A stretch of 64,000 nucleotides of DNA from Vreelandella olivaria. GTDB taxonomy: Bacteria > Pseudomonadota > Gammaproteobacteria > Pseudomonadales > Halomonadaceae. The notes beneath the pieces were generated by a model. The model was not told where the DNA came from. It made no database searches and saw nothing but the letters and a program-made list of their open reading frames with translations. Positions 18,275 through 28,307 of this stretch are shown here, in pieces (positions within the stretch are counted from its first letter, which is position 1; every line of letters starts with the position of its first letter). The stretch spans positions 3,224,001 through 3,288,000 of the forward strand of contig AP019416.1 of assembly GCA_004295565.1 (NCBI GenBank). Direction: 5' to 3'. A program made the translations under genes and the position numbers.

Positions 18275-18946
18275 ATGGAGCCTGTTTATGTTGACACTGA
18301 CGTCCCCTTCCACCGCTGGCCACTGACACGCCACGCTTCGCGCCTCTGGCTTGCCGGCTTAACGCTACTCTTACTCGCCGGGTGCGCCTCCCAGGCTCCT
18401 ATGGATGAAAGTGGCCGTCAGGCAGGCCAATGGGAGCGCCAGCAAGCCGAGGTAGAGGCATTCGATACCTGGACACTGGTCGGCAAAGCCGGATTGCGCA
18501 CACCAGACGAGAATGTCAGCGCCAACCTGGACTGGAACCAAACCCCTTACTATTTCCGCATGCTGATTAGTGGGCCATTTGGCGGCGGGCGCAATGTGCT
18601 TGAGGGCCGCGAAGGGCGTTTCTCGCTCACCAATAGCGACGGCCGCTTTGAAGCAGAAACCCCAGAAGCACTTATGGAAGAGCAGTTGGGTTGGTCGCTA
18701 CCCGTCACCGCCATGCCCAACTGGGTACGCGGATTGCCCGGTGACCCTGATAATGACAATACCGGCAGCTATCAGCTAGAAACCGACGAACTGGGCTTCC
18801 CAAGCCACCTTGTACAGGACGGCTGGGAAATTGACTACCGCGACTGGGAAAAAGTCGACGACTTGTGGCTACCCCGTCGCATGGTCATGCATTACGATGA
18901 TGTGCGCATTACGCTGGTCGTTAATCAGTGGCAAGCCAGCGAGTAA
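18275..18946 (+). CDS. lolB: Outer-membrane lipoprotein receptor LolB
   Basis: Accepts lipoproteins from LolA and inserts them into the outer membrane; itself a lipoprotein. The lipobox LLLLAGC lies about 37 residues from the annotated start, followed by the LolB body ([38 protein letters not shown]). Uninterrupted from ATG 18275, but the signal peptide is long and that start has no ribosome site. An ATG at 18288 has GGAG seven bases upstream in another frame, so the true start may be 18288 with one base missing near 18320. Lies between the TPR lipoprotein gene and ispE. Confidence 0.9.
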   Translation: MEPVYVDTDVPFHRWPLTRHASRLWLAGLTLLLLAGCASQAPMDESGRQAGQWERQQAEVEAFDTWTLVGKAGLRTPDENVSANLDWNQTPYYFRMLISGPFGGGRNVLEGREGRFSLTNSDGRFEAETPEALMEEQLGWSLPVTAMPNWVRGLPGDPDNDNTGSYQLETDELGFPSHLVQDGWEIDYRDWEKVDDLWLPRRMVMHYDDVRITLVVNQWQASE

Positions 18947-18959
18947 AGGTAGGCTTTAC

Positions 18960-19812
18960 ATGAACGCGCCGTTAACGCTCCCGGCTCCGGCCAAGCTGAA
19001 CCGCATGCTGCATATCGTGGGCCGTCGTGATGACGGTTACCACTTACTGCAAACGCTTTTTCAGTTTATCGATCTATGCGATCAGCTTACGCTAACTCCC
19101 CGCAGTGATGGGGAGATCCACTTGATCAGTGAGGTGAGCGGCGTTAGCCACGATGACAATTTGGTCGTGCGCGCAGCACGGTTATTGCAAACCCATAGCG
19201 GCACACCATTAGGGGCTACGCTTAAGATTGCAAAGCAACTGCCCATGGGCGGCGGTCTCGGGGCGGCAGCTCCAACGCAGCCACCGCGTTAGTGGGGCTT
19301 AACCACCTTTGGCAGCTCAACCTACCGCTTGTAGAATTAGCCCACCTTGGGCTTCGTCTTGGGGCTGACGTGCCGGTCTTTGTCCACGGCCATAGCGCCT
19401 GGGCCGAAGGGGTCGGCGAACAACTCACTAAGGTCATGCTTGATACTCCCTGGTTTGTGGTGATTCACCCTGGGATAAGTGTCTCCACCCCAGCGTCTTC
19501 CAAGACCCGCAATTGACACGTGACAGCCGCCCCATTACTATGGCGCGCGCACTGCAGGGGGGAGCGCCGGAGTGGCGCAACGACTGTGAAGCCGTGGTAA
19601 AGGAACGCTATCCGCCAATTGCGGAAGCCTTTCACTGGCTCGCACAGCACGCACCCAGCCGATTGACCGGCACGGGCGCTTGTTTGTTTGCTACTTTTGA
19701 AACACAGCAAACAGCACAGGCAACCGCGCAATTAGCGGAACAATACTGGCCGACATGGGTTGCACGCGGACTCAACACCTCTCCTCTACATGCTGCACTG
19801 GGCTATTTTTAG
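18960..19812 (+). CDS. ispE: 4-diphosphocytidyl-2-C-methyl-D-erythritol kinase IspE (frame-broken)
   Basis: GHMP-family kinase of the MEP isoprenoid pathway. The start ATG 18960 follows AAAGGTAGG. The N-terminus has [12 protein letters not shown] and [12 protein letters not shown]. The ATP-binding glycine loop (expected GGGLGGGSSNAA) is broken by a shift near 19262, and a second shift near 19495 joins the C-terminal part with [10 protein letters not shown]. Repaired length about 284 residues, as usual. Essential pathway, so sequencing error is the likely cause. Fourteen bases downstream of lolB. Confidence 0.92.
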
Positions 19813-19813
19813 T

Positions 19814-19855
19814 AAAAGCCCGCTCTGGGCTTTTAGTAAGAGCCCGCTCTGGGCA
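19814..19855 (+). terminator. Hairpin terminator after ispE with partial direct duplication
   Basis: AAAAGCCC (19814-19821) pairs with GGGCTTTT (19827-19834) around a five-base loop. Immediately after, most of the same unit is repeated (AGTAAGAGCCCGCTCTGGGC) with an imperfect stem. Together they look like a duplicated intrinsic terminator between ispE and the tRNA gene. Confidence 0.55.
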
Positions 19856-19888
19856 GTTGAAAGCGCCCGGCTAACGAAGGGCCATTGT

Positions 19889-19963
19889 TGGGGTATCGCC
19901 AAGTGGTAAGGCACCGGTTTTTGGTATCGGCATTCCCAGGTTCGAATCCTGGTACCCCAGCCA
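19889..19963 (+). tRNA. tRNA-Gln (anticodon TTG)
   Basis: 75 bases including encoded CCA. Acceptor stem TGGGGTA/TACCCCA, anticodon loop with TTG, T arm GGTTCGAATCC. The position between ispE and prs is conserved in Pseudomonas-type genomes. Confidence 0.95.
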
Positions 19964-20038
19964 ATTTCATTTTATATATGGCCTAAGTATGATCTGCGTT
20001 TTCTCCCCTGATCCCCAACACTGCAAAGGTGGCTGCGC

Positions 20039-20981
20039 GTGTCAAAATTGATGGTTTTCGCCGGGAATGCCAATCCCGCACTCGCTCAAAAAAATTGCCG
20101 AGAGCTTAGACAGCCGTATGGGTAACGCCACGGTGGGTCAATTCAGCGACGGCGAAATCGCAGTCGAGATCAATGAGAACGTGCGCGGTAAGGATGTTTT
20201 CATCCTGCAATCCACCTGTGCACCGACAAATGACAATCTGATGGAGTTGATCCTGATGGTCGATGCTTTGCGTCGCGCCTCGGCAACTCGCATCACAGCG
20301 GTACTGCCTTACTTTGGCTATGCTCGCCAGGATCGCCGCGTGCGCTCCGCACGAGTGCCGATTTCCGCTAAAGTAGTGGCGGACATGATGGTTAAAGCGG
20401 GCGTTGACCGCGTGATGACCATGGATCTACACGCTGATCAGATCCAAGGCTTCTTTGATGTCCCGGTCGACAACGTCTACGGCTCCCCCATTCTGCTGGA
20501 TGACATTGAACGCCAGAATTACAGCGACCTTGTGGTCGTTTCTCCTGATGTAGGCGGTGTGGTTCGCGCCCGCGCTATCGCCAAACAGCTGAATGCCGAT
20601 CTCGCTATTATCGATAAGCGTCGCCCCCAGGCTAACCAAGCCCAGGTGATGCATATCATCGGCGAGATTGAAGGCCGCACCTGTGTCGTGGTTGACGACA
20701 TGATCGATACCGCAGGCACGCTGTGCAAAGCCGGTGAAGCGCTTAAAGACCACGGCGCCAAGCGTGTAGTGGCCTATGCGACACACCCGATTTTGTCCGG
20801 CCCAGCGGTCGACAATATTACCAACTCCGTACTGGATGAAGTGGTGGTGACCGACACCATCCCGCTATCTGACGTTGCTCGTCGGAGCGGAAAAATTCGC
20901 CAGTTGAGCGTTGCAGGCCTGATCGCGGAAGCGATTCGCCGGGTCAGCAATGAAGAATCTGTCAGCGCGATGTTCCACTAA
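20039..20981 (+). CDS. prs: Ribose-phosphate pyrophosphokinase (frame-broken)
   Basis: Makes PRPP from ribose-5-phosphate and ATP for nucleotide, histidine and NAD synthesis. The start is GTG 20039 (protein [18 protein letters not shown]), and a six-A run near 20090 shifts the frame before [11 protein letters not shown]. The rest is intact: [11 protein letters not shown] and the PRPP loop [13 protein letters not shown]. An internal start at 20067 would lose the conserved N-terminal strand and is rejected. Repaired length about 315 residues. Follows tRNA-Gln. Confidence 0.95.
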
Positions 20982-20996
20982 TTCGCTGACGATAAA

Positions 20997-21010
20997 GCCC
21001 CCTTTGGGGC
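20997..21010 (+). terminator. Short GC hairpin after prs
   Basis: GCCCC pairs with GGGGC around a short T-containing loop, 16 bases after the prs stop. No T run follows, so it is more likely an RNA-stability hairpin or weak terminator before rplY. Confidence 0.35.
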
Positions 21011-21076
21011 CTCGGAAGCGTTGTCGTCTGGTCGCGGTCGGCAGCGTATTCCTTACTTTAACTAAGAGGCAATTCC

Positions 21077-21718
21077 ATGTCTGATTTTATCCTGAAAGCC
21101 AGCGTTCGTAACGACCTGGGGAAAGGTGCGAGCCGCCGCCTGCGTCGTGCGAACCAGCAAGTGCCGGCCGTTGTATACGGTGGCGAAAAAGGCGCGCAGT
21201 CCATCGCAGTCGAAAAAACCGCTTTCTACAAAGCGATTGAAGACGAGTCTTTCTTCTCTTCCGTCATCAAACTGATGATCGAAGGCAAAGAAGAGCAAGT
21301 CGTTGTTCGTGACCTGCAGCGTCACCCTTTCAAGCCGTTGCTGACCCACGCCGACTTCCTGCGCGTTGATGCGACTCACGAAATCACCATCAACGTGCCA
21401 CTGCACGTGACGGGCGAAGAGAAGTGTGTCGGCATTAAAGACCAAGGCGGCGAACTGCACGTACTGGCCAACGAAGTGGCGATCAGCTGTCTGCCGAAAG
21501 ATCTGCCTGATTTCATCGAAGTCGACATCGCTGCCATTGAGCTGGGCACTACCCTGCACCTGTCTGACCTTACCCTGCCGGCCGGCGTCACTTCGGTTGA
21601 CCTGTCCCACGGTGAAGAACACGACAATGCGGTACTCAGCATCACTAAAGTAAAAGTGCGTGCTGAAGCCGAAGAAGACGGTGAAAGCGAAGGTGAAGAA
21701 GACACCAGCGCCGAGTAA
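21077..21718 (+). CDS. rplY: 50S ribosomal protein L25 / general stress protein Ctc
   Basis: Complete 213-residue long-form L25 (TL5/Ctc type). The N-terminal 5S-rRNA-binding domain ([28 protein letters not shown]) is followed by the beta-rich C-terminal domain ([19 protein letters not shown]) and an acidic tail of Glu/Gly/Ser. Intact. Downstream of prs and upstream of pth, as in Pseudomonas. A 259-residue opposite-strand frame over this gene is a shadow of its strong codon bias. Confidence 0.95.
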   Translation: MSDFILKASVRNDLGKGASRRLRRANQQVPAVVYGGEKGAQSIAVEKTAFYKAIEDESFFSSVIKLMIEGKEEQVVVRDLQRHPFKPLLTHADFLRVDATHEITINVPLHVTGEEKCVGIKDQGGELHVLANEVAISCLPKDLPDFIEVDIAAIELGTTLHLSDLTLPAGVTSVDLSHGEEHDNAVLSITKVKVRAEAEEDGESEGEEDTSAE

Positions 21719-21786
21719 GCCTCCGTCAAGCACTTCTGCTGGGGCTATGCCTGCATAGCCCTGGTGGTGCTGACATGATGTTAGAA

Positions 21787-21812
21787 TCAAGCGCCCCGGC
21801 GCTTGATTTTTT
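21787..21812 (+). terminator. Intrinsic terminator after rplY
   Basis: Stem TCAAGCGCC (21787-21795) with GGCGCTTGA (21798-21806), closed by a two-base loop and followed by a run of six T. Ends the prs-rplY transcript before pth. Confidence 0.8.
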
Positions 21813-21871
21813 GGGGCCATCGCTGGGACGGCGTCAACCATGTCTTCTGGATATTTTTATGAGGTGGGAAG

Positions 21872-22457
21872 ATGAGCCAGGTAACAGCCATTATTGGATT
21901 AGGTAACCCCGGCGCAGAGTATGCCGCCACACGCCATAACGCCGGTTTCTGGCTGGTAGAAGCGATTGCGCAGAACGCCCATGCAGAGCTGCGCCCAGAA
22001 GAAATTTTTTGGCCACTACGCCAAGGTACGCCTAGGCGACCATGAGCTGCACCTACTCAACCCCGCCACCTTTATGAATCGTAGTGGCGCTGCGGTGGCA
22101 GCCTTGTGTCAGTTTTTCAAACTCGCCCCTGGAAACCTACTGGTTGCTCACGACGAACTCGATCTTCCCCCCGGCCAAGCACGTTACAAAACCGGCGGTG
22201 GTCACGGCGGCCACAACGGCCTTCGCGATATTATCAGCGCATTAGGCGGTCAGAAGCAGTTTCACCGCACCCGCATTGGCATTGGCCACCCCGGCGAGGC
22301 GCGGCAGGTTACGAATTATGTGCTGGGGCGTCCTGGCAAGGCCGAGAGCGAAGCTATTTTTCGCGCCCTGGATGAGTGCATCGCCACGCTACCGTTAGCG
22401 CTCGCGGGTGACTGGGCCAAAGCCATGAACCAGCTACATAGCTTTAAGCCAGAATAG
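21872..22457 (+). CDS. pth: Peptidyl-tRNA hydrolase (frame-broken)
   Basis: Releases peptides from peptidyl-tRNA dropped by ribosomes; essential. ATG 21872 follows GAGGTGGG. N-terminal IIGLGNPGAEYAATRHNAGFW contains the catalytic histidine region; the frame changes in the A/T run near 22005; then PATFMNRSG, HDELDLPPG and GGGHGGHNGLRD follow. Repaired length about 195 residues, as in the family. Paired with ychF, a conserved arrangement. Confidence 0.93.
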
Positions 22458-22561
22458 ACGTCGCCAAAAGCCGGCGAGTCACGCCGGTAGCTGACGGCCA
22501 GCGCATTTCGTAGAATGGCGGTTACTTTTACGCCCTACCACTTTATTCTCAGGAACATTTT

Positions 22562-23652
22562 ATGGGTTTCAATTGCGGCATCGTCGGCCTGCCTAACGTC
22601 GGCAAATCCACACTCTTCAATGCGCTGACCAAGTCAGGCATCGATGCAGAAAATTTTCCCTTCTGCACCATTGAGCCGAACGTGGGTATCGTACCGATGC
22701 CGGATCCGCGCCTTGATAAGCTCGCAGAGATCGTCAAGCCGCAGAAAGTACTGCCGACGACTATGGAGTTCGTCGACATTGCAGGCTTGGTTGCTGGGGC
22801 CTCCAAAGGCGAAGGCTTAGGCAACAAGTTCCTGGCCAATATTCGTGAAACACAAGCGATTGCCCACGTCGTTCGCTGCTTTGACAACGATAACGTCATC
22901 CACGTAGCCAACCAGGTCGACCCACGCGCCGATATCGAAACGATCAATTTAGAGTTGGCGCTGGCCGACCTGGATACCGTCGAAAAAGCCAGCCAGCGCC
23001 TGGTTCGCTCGGTGAAGGGGGGCGACAAAGATGCCATTGCCACCAAGGCAATTCTTGACCGTATCCAGCCCCACGTTGCGGAAGGCTTGCCACTACGCAG
23101 CTTTGGTTTAAGCGAAGAAGAGCAGCGCCAGGTGAAAAGCTTCGGTTTTTTGACGCTGAAGCCGACCATGTATATCGCCAACGTCAATGAAGATGGTTTC
23201 GAGAACAATCCCTACCTGGATATTGTTAATGAAATCGCTGCAGAGGAAGGTGCACTGGTGGTGCCCGTATGCAACCAGCTGGAAGCCGAAATCGCCGAGC
23301 TGGATGACGAAGAGCGCTCAATGTTCTTAACCGAGATGGGCATGGATGAGCCAGGCCTTGATCGCGTGATTCGCGCGGGATATTCACTGCTAGGCCTACA
23401 AACCTACTTCACGGCCGGTGTTAAAGAAGTGCGCGCATGGACAGTCAAAGAGGGCGCCACGGCCCCAGAAGCCGCAGGCGTGATTCACACCGACTTCCAA
23501 AAGGCTTTATCCGCGCTGAAGTGGTGGCCTACGAGGATTTCGTATCGCTAGGCGGCGAACAGGCAGCCAAAGACGCCGGCAAGTGGCGCCTGGAGGGCAA
23601 AGAGTACATTGTCAAAGATGGCGATGTAGTGCACTTCCGTTTTAATGTGTAA
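22562..23652 (+). CDS. ychF: Redox-regulated ATPase/GTPase YchF (OLA1-like, frame-broken)
   Basis: Obg-family P-loop NTPase that prefers ATP and associates with ribosomes. G1 loop [13 protein letters not shown]3 [17 protein letters not shown] and the coiled-coil insert are intact. A single shift near 23510 (AAAAGG) separates the C-terminal TGS-like domain: repaired it reads [17 protein letters not shown] and ends VHFRFNV. About 363 residues. Start ATG 22562 has AGGAA upstream. Confidence 0.95.
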
Positions 23653-23728
23653 TCAGCAGCCAGTACACTTACGACAATAAAAGATTGACGAAAGACGGGG
23701 TTATCAGTATCATTCGCCCCCGTTGAAA

Positions 23729-23803
23729 GGCTACGTAGCTCAGCTGGTTAGAGCACATCACTCATAATGATGGGGCCCTGTTCAAATCAGGGCGTAGCCA
23801 CCA
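23729..23803 (+). tRNA. tRNA-Met, elongator (anticodon CAT)
   Basis: 75 bases with CCA. Acceptor GGCTACG/CGTAGCC, anticodon loop CTCATAA. Closely resembles elongator tRNA-Met of other gammaproteobacteria. The variable loop is only three bases where five are usual, so one or two bases may be missing from the G/C runs near 23772-23778, in line with the other homopolymer errors. Confidence 0.9.
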
Positions 23804-23811
23804 AGCATATT

Positions 23812-23843
23812 AAAAGCCCGCTAATTTTATTAGCGGGCTTTTT
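23812..23843 (+). terminator. Strong intrinsic terminator after tRNA-Met
   Basis: Fourteen-base stem AAAAGCCCGCTAAT with ATTAGCGGGCTTTT, short T loop and T run. It stands between the tRNA and the convergent M18 aminopeptidase and can act in both directions. Confidence 0.85.
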
Positions 23844-23888
23844 ATGTTGCCAAACTCTTGCTAAATAAAATTCATCTATTTGCTTAGA

Positions 23889-25193
23889 TTAGCTTAATGT
23901 CGGGCGGTTTAGAAATTGCGTTAGAGCACGAGTGAGATACTCAACATCTTTAGTACCCGCGGTTTCCCGAATCGAATGCATCGCCCATTGAGGCACTCCC
24001 ACATCAATGGTGGGCACACCCAACTCGGTGGCGGTAATCGGGCCAATCGTACTTCCGCAGCCCATATCCGCCCGGGTCACAAACGACTGCACGGGTACGT
24101 CAGCCTCACGACACACATCGCGAAACAGCGCGCCAGTGACACTATTGGTAGCGTAACGCTGGCTGGCATTCACTTTGATGACCGGGCCACCGTTAATCGC
24201 CGGGCCATGGCGCTCATCGTGCTTGTCGCGAAAGTTAGGGTGGAGCGCGTGGGCGTTATCGCAAGAGATCATCAGCGACGACTGAATCAGTTGAATCAGC
24301 GACTCGTCGCCCCCCTTGCCCACTTGGCCATTAATGCGCTTTAGCACATCCGCCAAGAATGGGCCTTGAGCACCACAGGCACTGGCACTACCGACCTCTT
24401 CGTGATCGTTGGCCACCAACAAAGCGCCCTGGCTACCATCGCAAGCCAGCAGCGCTTCTATACCTATAAAGCAGGAGAGCAGGTTATCCAGTCGGGCACT
24501 CGCTACCAGCTCTTGCTTCACGCCCACCAAGGAGGGTGGCTGAACGTCGTAAAAGCCTAATTCGAAATCAACTATTTCCACAGCACGCAGCCCATGCTGC
24601 TCTTCCACCCACTGCGCCAACAGCTGCTCCAAAGTGGCAGAGTCGCTCTGCATTAACACCGGCGCCATCTGCGTCTGCGGATTGATCTGACGGCCAGCGT
24701 TGACATCACGATCCAGGTGGATCGCCAGGCTTGGCACCATGGCAATCGCCCTGTCGATATTGAGCAACACACTTTCCAAGCGCCCATCGGCATGGCGCAC
24801 ATACACCCGCCCCGCCAACCCAAGATCACGATCAAACCAGGGCGCCAACAAAACACCGCCGTATACCTGCACGCCCATCTGCAGCCAACCAGCGGAACAC
24901 TGAGTAGCGTTGGGCTTTAGGTGTAGGCCCGGACTATCGGTGTGAGCCCCCATCATCCGCAGCGACGTTAATTCAGACTCAGGCAGTTGAAATGCAATAA
25001 TTGAGGAGTCATTACGGGTGACGTAGTAGCGCTTGCCTGGCGTTAGCTGCCAACTAGCCTTCTCTTCCAGCCGCTGAAAACCGGCTTGCTCCAATCGCGC
25101 GGCCATATTACTGGCAGCGTGCCAAGGGGTCGGTGACTGGCGCAGAAAATCGCATAACCGCGTTAAACGATCAGCGTTGAAAGTCTCGGACAT
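23889..25193 (-). CDS. apeB: M18-family aspartyl aminopeptidase
   Basis: Complete dinuclear-zinc aminopeptidase of about 434 residues that removes acidic N-terminal residues. Metal-binding and catalytic segments are visible in order: MMGAHTDSPGLHLK, ASARLDNLLS, ANDHEEVGS and the late TRADMGCGSTIGPI. The start ATG 25193 (MSETFNADRL) has AGGAT upstream. Cytoplasmic. Divergent from prc. No frameshift. Confidence 0.92.
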   Translation of the reverse strand: MSETFNADRLTRLCDFLRQSPTPWHAASNMAARLEQAGFQRLEEKASWQLTPGKRYYVTRNDSSIIAFQLPESELTSLRMMGAHTDSPGLHLKPNATQCSAGWLQMGVQVYGGVLLAPWFDRDLGLAGRVYVRHADGRLESVLLNIDRAIAMVPSLAIHLDRDVNAGRQINPQTQMAPVLMQSDSATLEQLLAQWVEEQHGLRAVEIVDFELGFYDVQPPSLVGVKQELVASARLDNLLSCFIGIEALLACDGSQGALLVANDHEEVGSASACGAQGPFLADVLKRINGQVGKGGDESLIQLIQSSLMISCDNAHALHPNFRDKHDERHGPAINGGPVIKVNASQRYATNSVTGALFRDVCREADVPVQSFVTRADMGCGSTIGPITATELGVPTIDVGVPQWAMHSIRETAGTKDVEYLTRALTQFLNRPTLS

Positions 25194-25331
25194 GGAAATC
25201 CTCATAACAGTAATGATTGAGTCTCATAGCGCAGGTGACCTGCTACAATACTCCCTCGACCTACGCAACTCATGGGTCATATGCGAGTCTAGGGAAGAAT
25301 GAGTGTACACAAATCCGGGAGAGCTTGACTG

Positions 25332-27419
25332 ATGAGCTTGTTTGCAACGCTTTCGCGTTCGGTCGCCCTGGCAGTCATGCTGGTTGTTACCAGCCCAGCC
25401 GCCTTCGCGCAACTTGAACCGACCGATGAACAACGCCAGGCGGCAGTGGAAATTGCGGACTCGCTCCGCTACGGCCACTATGCTGATATAACTTTTGACG
25501 AAGCGTGGTCGCAGGACGCTTTCCAACGCTATCTGGACATTCTGGATGGCCAGCGCGCCTACCTGCTGCGCAGCGACATCGAGCCCTATCGTCACTTAGA
25601 GACGGGCATGGCAGACGCCCTTTTCAATGGCGAACTGGATGATGCGTTTAATCTCTATAACGCTTTCAGTGAGCGCCAGCGGGCGCGCCTTGAGTCGCTG
25701 CTTGCGCAGTTGGACGAAGGCCTTGATTTCGATTTCGAAAGCAATGAGCGTTTAGAAATTGATCGTGAAGAGTCACCCTGGGCATCCCGGCAAAGCGAGC
25801 TTGACGAGCTATGGCGCAAGCGGCTTAAAAACGACGCTTTAACGCTTGCCCTGACCGACCAGGATAGCGAACAGATTGAAGACAACCTGCGCCAACGCTA
25901 TGAAGGCCAACTAACACGGCTGGAGCAAACCGAATCTGAAGACGTGTTTGGCGTACTGATGGCAGCCGTAACCAGCAGTATCGATCCACATACTGGCTAC
26001 CTCTCCCCCCGCCAGGGCGAATCTTTCGATATTCAGATGAGCCTCTCCCTTGAAGGCATTGGCGCCCTGCTTCAATCAGACGGCGAGTACGTCAAAGTCT
26101 CCAGCCTTGTGCCTGGTGGCCCTGCAGAGCGGGCAGGCGTGCTTGAGCCAGCAGATCGCATCATCGCTGTAGGCCAGGAAGAGGGCGAGATGGTCAATGT
26201 GGTCGGCATGCGCCTGGACAACGTGGTGGATCTGATTCGTGGCCCCAAAGGCTCCGTGGTTCGTTTGGACGTGGTGCCCGCCCAAGCGGTGGATATGACC
26301 CGCTCCCAGACCGTTGAGATTACCCGCGACACCGTCAGCCTTGAAGATCAAGCCGCTCACGGTGAAGTGATTGAAGTCGAGCGCGACGGCGAACCTCACC
26401 GCCTTGGGGTGATCAATATCCCTACTTTCTACGTCGATTTTGACGCTTGGCAAGCGGGCGAAGAAGAGTATCGCAGCACTACTCGTGATGTTGCCAAGGA
26501 AGTCGAACGGCTAAAAGAAGAGGGTGTGGAAGGAATCGTACTTGACCTGCGCAACAACGGCGGCGGCGCGTTACAGGAAGCCAACTCACTTATTGGTCTG
26601 TTTATTGATCGCGGCCCCACCGTACAAGTGCGTGATGCCCAGGGCCGTATTCAGCTGTATGGTGACAGCGAAGCTGGTACGCTCTATGACGGCCCACTAG
26701 GGGTGTTGGTGAATCGCCTCTCCGCCTCCGCTTCAGAGATCTTTGCCGGTGCCATTCAAGACTATGGTCGCGGCCTGGTACTGGGCACGCCCACCTTTGG
26801 CAAAGGCACGGTGCAGACGCTTAACGACCTGAGCCATGGACAAATCAAACTAACCCGCGCCAAGTTCTATCGTATTTCCGGCGACAGCACCCAGAACCGC
26901 GGCGTTGAGCCGGATATCAACTTCCCCAGCCTGATTGACCCCGAGCGTATCGGTGAAAGCAGCCTGGACAACGCCCTGGCCTGGGACACTGTTCAGAACG
27001 TTCAATACCGCCGCTATGGCGAACCCGAAACGGTGTTGGACAAGCTGATTGCCCAGCACGATACACGCGCTCAGGACAACGCTAACTTCCGCTATTTAGA
27101 GCGTCAGTCCACGCTGGCCCGTCAGCTACGCGAGCAGCACACCAGCGTGAGCTTAAACCGCGAGCAGCGTAAGCGCGAAATGGAAGCCCAGGAAGCCGAG
27201 CAGCTCTCCCTGGAAAACCAGCGCCGCCGCGCACTAGGCCTTGAAGAACTGGATGAGTGGATGGATGCTCGCATGGACGAACCAGATGACACCGAAGAGA
27301 CTGATAGCACAGAGGATGACGCAACGGCCGTTGACCGCGCTTATGTGCTCGAATCAGCTGAAATCCTACTCGACTATGCTCACCTGCAAGAGACGCGTCG
27401 ATTAGCGGCAAAACGTTAA
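25332..27419 (+). CDS. prc: Carboxy-terminal processing protease Prc (tail-specific, S41)
   Basis: Complete 695-residue periplasmic serine protease. Signal peptide (about residues 1-26, ending AFAQ), N-terminal helical domain, PDZ domain (LSLEGIGALL, VPGGPAERAGV), S41 core with LRNNGGGAL, and the catalytic serine in NRLSASASEIFAGA with the lysine in TFGKGTVQ. C-terminal domain is rich in Glu/Arg/Gln. Acts on unfolded or tagged proteins and on cell-wall enzymes (PBP3 in E. coli). Intact. Confidence 0.95.
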   Translation: MSLFATLSRSVALAVMLVVTSPAAFAQLEPTDEQRQAAVEIADSLRYGHYADITFDEAWSQDAFQRYLDILDGQRAYLLRSDIEPYRHLETGMADALFNGELDDAFNLYNAFSERQRARLESLLAQLDEGLDFDFESNERLEIDREESPWASRQSELDELWRKRLKNDALTLALTDQDSEQIEDNLRQRYEGQLTRLEQTESEDVFGVLMAAVTSSIDPHTGYLSPRQGESFDIQMSLSLEGIGALLQSDGEYVKVSSLVPGGPAERAGVLEPADRIIAVGQEEGEMVNVVGMRLDNVVDLIRGPKGSVVRLDVVPAQAVDMTRSQTVEITRDTVSLEDQAAHGEVIEVERDGEPHRLGVINIPTFYVDFDAWQAGEEEYRSTTRDVAKEVERLKEEGVEGIVLDLRNNGGGALQEANSLIGLFIDRGPTVQVRDAQGRIQLYGDSEAGTLYDGPLGVLVNRLSASASEIFAGAIQDYGRGLVLGTPTFGKGTVQTLNDLSHGQIKLTRAKFYRISGDSTQNRGVEPDINFPSLIDPERIGESSLDNALAWDTVQNVQYRRYGEPETVLDKLIAQHDTRAQDNANFRYLERQSTLARQLREQHTSVSLNREQRKREMEAQEAEQLSLENQRRRALGLEELDEWMDARMDEPDDTEETDSTEDDATAVDRAYVLESAEILLDYAHLQETRRLAAKR

Positions 27420-27452
27420 TAGCCTTCAGCTAAACAAACTGTAAGCCGAGTT

Positions 27453-27488
27453 CCAAACGCCGCCCTTGAGAAAGAGGCGGCGTTTTGG
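27453..27488. terminator. Bidirectional terminator between prc and arsR-type gene
   Basis: CCAAACGCCGCC pairs with GGCGGCGTTTTGG around a short loop; T and A runs flank the stem. It lies between two convergent genes and can serve both. Confidence 0.75.
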
Positions 27489-27514
27489 CTTTAAGCCTAG
27501 ATTTAACACGGGTT

Positions 27515-27904
27515 TTAACATAGCGCCGCCAGCCGGGCGGGGCGATCGCCCATTTTAGTTAAACGCCTAGTGAGCGCCGCTAACTGAACGGCACTGCCCT
27601 GACTTCCCGCGTGAATAATCTCAAGCGCCCATGCAGGTAGCTTTGGTGCAAGCCGATAATAGACCCACTGGCCTTCGCGCTGGCCACTCAGTAGCCCGCA
27701 CTGACGCAGCTGCGCCAAGTGGCGCGACACCTTAGGTTGCGACTCCTGCAGCGCATGGGTCATTTCACACACGCACAGCTCTTGCTCTTGAGCCACCAGA
27801 AGCACCAACATCAAGCGCGTTTCATCGCTTAAACATTTAAACACCTGCAAGGCTTGCGGTGTATTTACTTTACCCACCATAAAGGCCCCAGACTGATTAA
27901 CCAT
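27515..27904 (-). CDS. ArsR/SmtB-family metalloregulator
   Basis: Complete 129-residue winged helix-turn-helix repressor. The ELCVCEMTHAL segment holds the two closely spaced cysteines of arsenic/antimony sensors of the ArsR type (E. coli ELCVCDL). The recognition helix is SQPKVSRHLAQLR. The C-terminus is extended by about 25 residues. No arsenic resistance gene is next to it, so its target is elsewhere or the operon has been lost. Start ATG 27904, or the in-frame ATG at 27880. Confidence 0.85.
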   Translation of the reverse strand: MVNQSGAFMVGKVNTPQALQVFKCLSDETRLMLVLLVAQEQELCVCEMTHALQESQPKVSRHLAQLRQCGLLSGQREGQWVYYRLAPKLPAWALEIIHAGSQGSAVQLAALTRRLTKMGDRPARLAALC

Positions 27905-28048
27905 CTATGCACTGTATGTAGTTTACGCCACAACCGTCGCTGGCGGTAAGCACCACTCGGTTACGCAACAGACAGACACGACAAAACACCCTGACGCCAT
28001 AGTTAGCATCGGGAAACAAAAAGGAAAGGAGTAGTGCGGAAAACTAAA

Positions 28049-28124
28049 TGGCTCCTCGAGCAGGACTCGAACCTGCGACCCAATGATTAACAGTCATTTG
28101 CTCTACCAACTGAGCTATCGAGGA
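28049..28124 (-). tRNA. tRNA-Asn (anticodon GTT), copy 1 of 3
   Basis: 76 bases with CCA; acceptor stem TCCTCGA/TCGAGGA, anticodon loop CTGTTAA. Identical to the next two copies. Confidence 0.97.
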
Positions 28125-28159
28125 ACAACGTATAGATATCAATCAACAGCAGGACAACT

Positions 28160-28235
28160 TGGCTCCTCGAGCAGGACTCGAACCTGCGACCCAATGATTA
28201 ACAGTCATTTGCTCTACCAACTGAGCTATCGAGGA
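28160..28235 (-). tRNA. tRNA-Asn (anticodon GTT), copy 2 of 3
   Basis: Identical 76-base copy, 35 bases from copy 1. The spacers differ, showing that only the genes, not the whole unit, are kept identical. Confidence 0.97.
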
Positions 28236-28307
28236 ACATTGTAAGTTGTCGTGTCTAAAGCAGAACCCAACCATCACTAGGTAGATTAAAAAAACCCCGC
28301 GAAAGAT

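Noticed and set aside
19262-19500. Programmed frameshifting in ispE and other core genes
   Set aside because: The same kind of break occurs in dozens of unrelated genes without slippery-site context, so sequencing error is simpler. Only the A6G of the IS3 element is a credible programmed site.
20427-20786. Open frames on the minus strand opposite prs
   Set aside because: Antisense shadow of a conserved enzyme; no ribosome site or family match.
20067-20981. Short prs beginning at 20067
   Set aside because: It lacks the conserved N-terminal strand, which is present upstream from GTG 20039 in another frame.
21062-21841. 259-residue open frame on the minus strand opposite rplY
   Set aside because: Shadow of the strongly biased codon use of rplY; the plus-strand L25 is unmistakable and the opposite frame has no recognisable family.
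26076-27411. Minus-strand open frames opposite prc
   Set aside because: Shadows of a complete, well-conserved protease gene.
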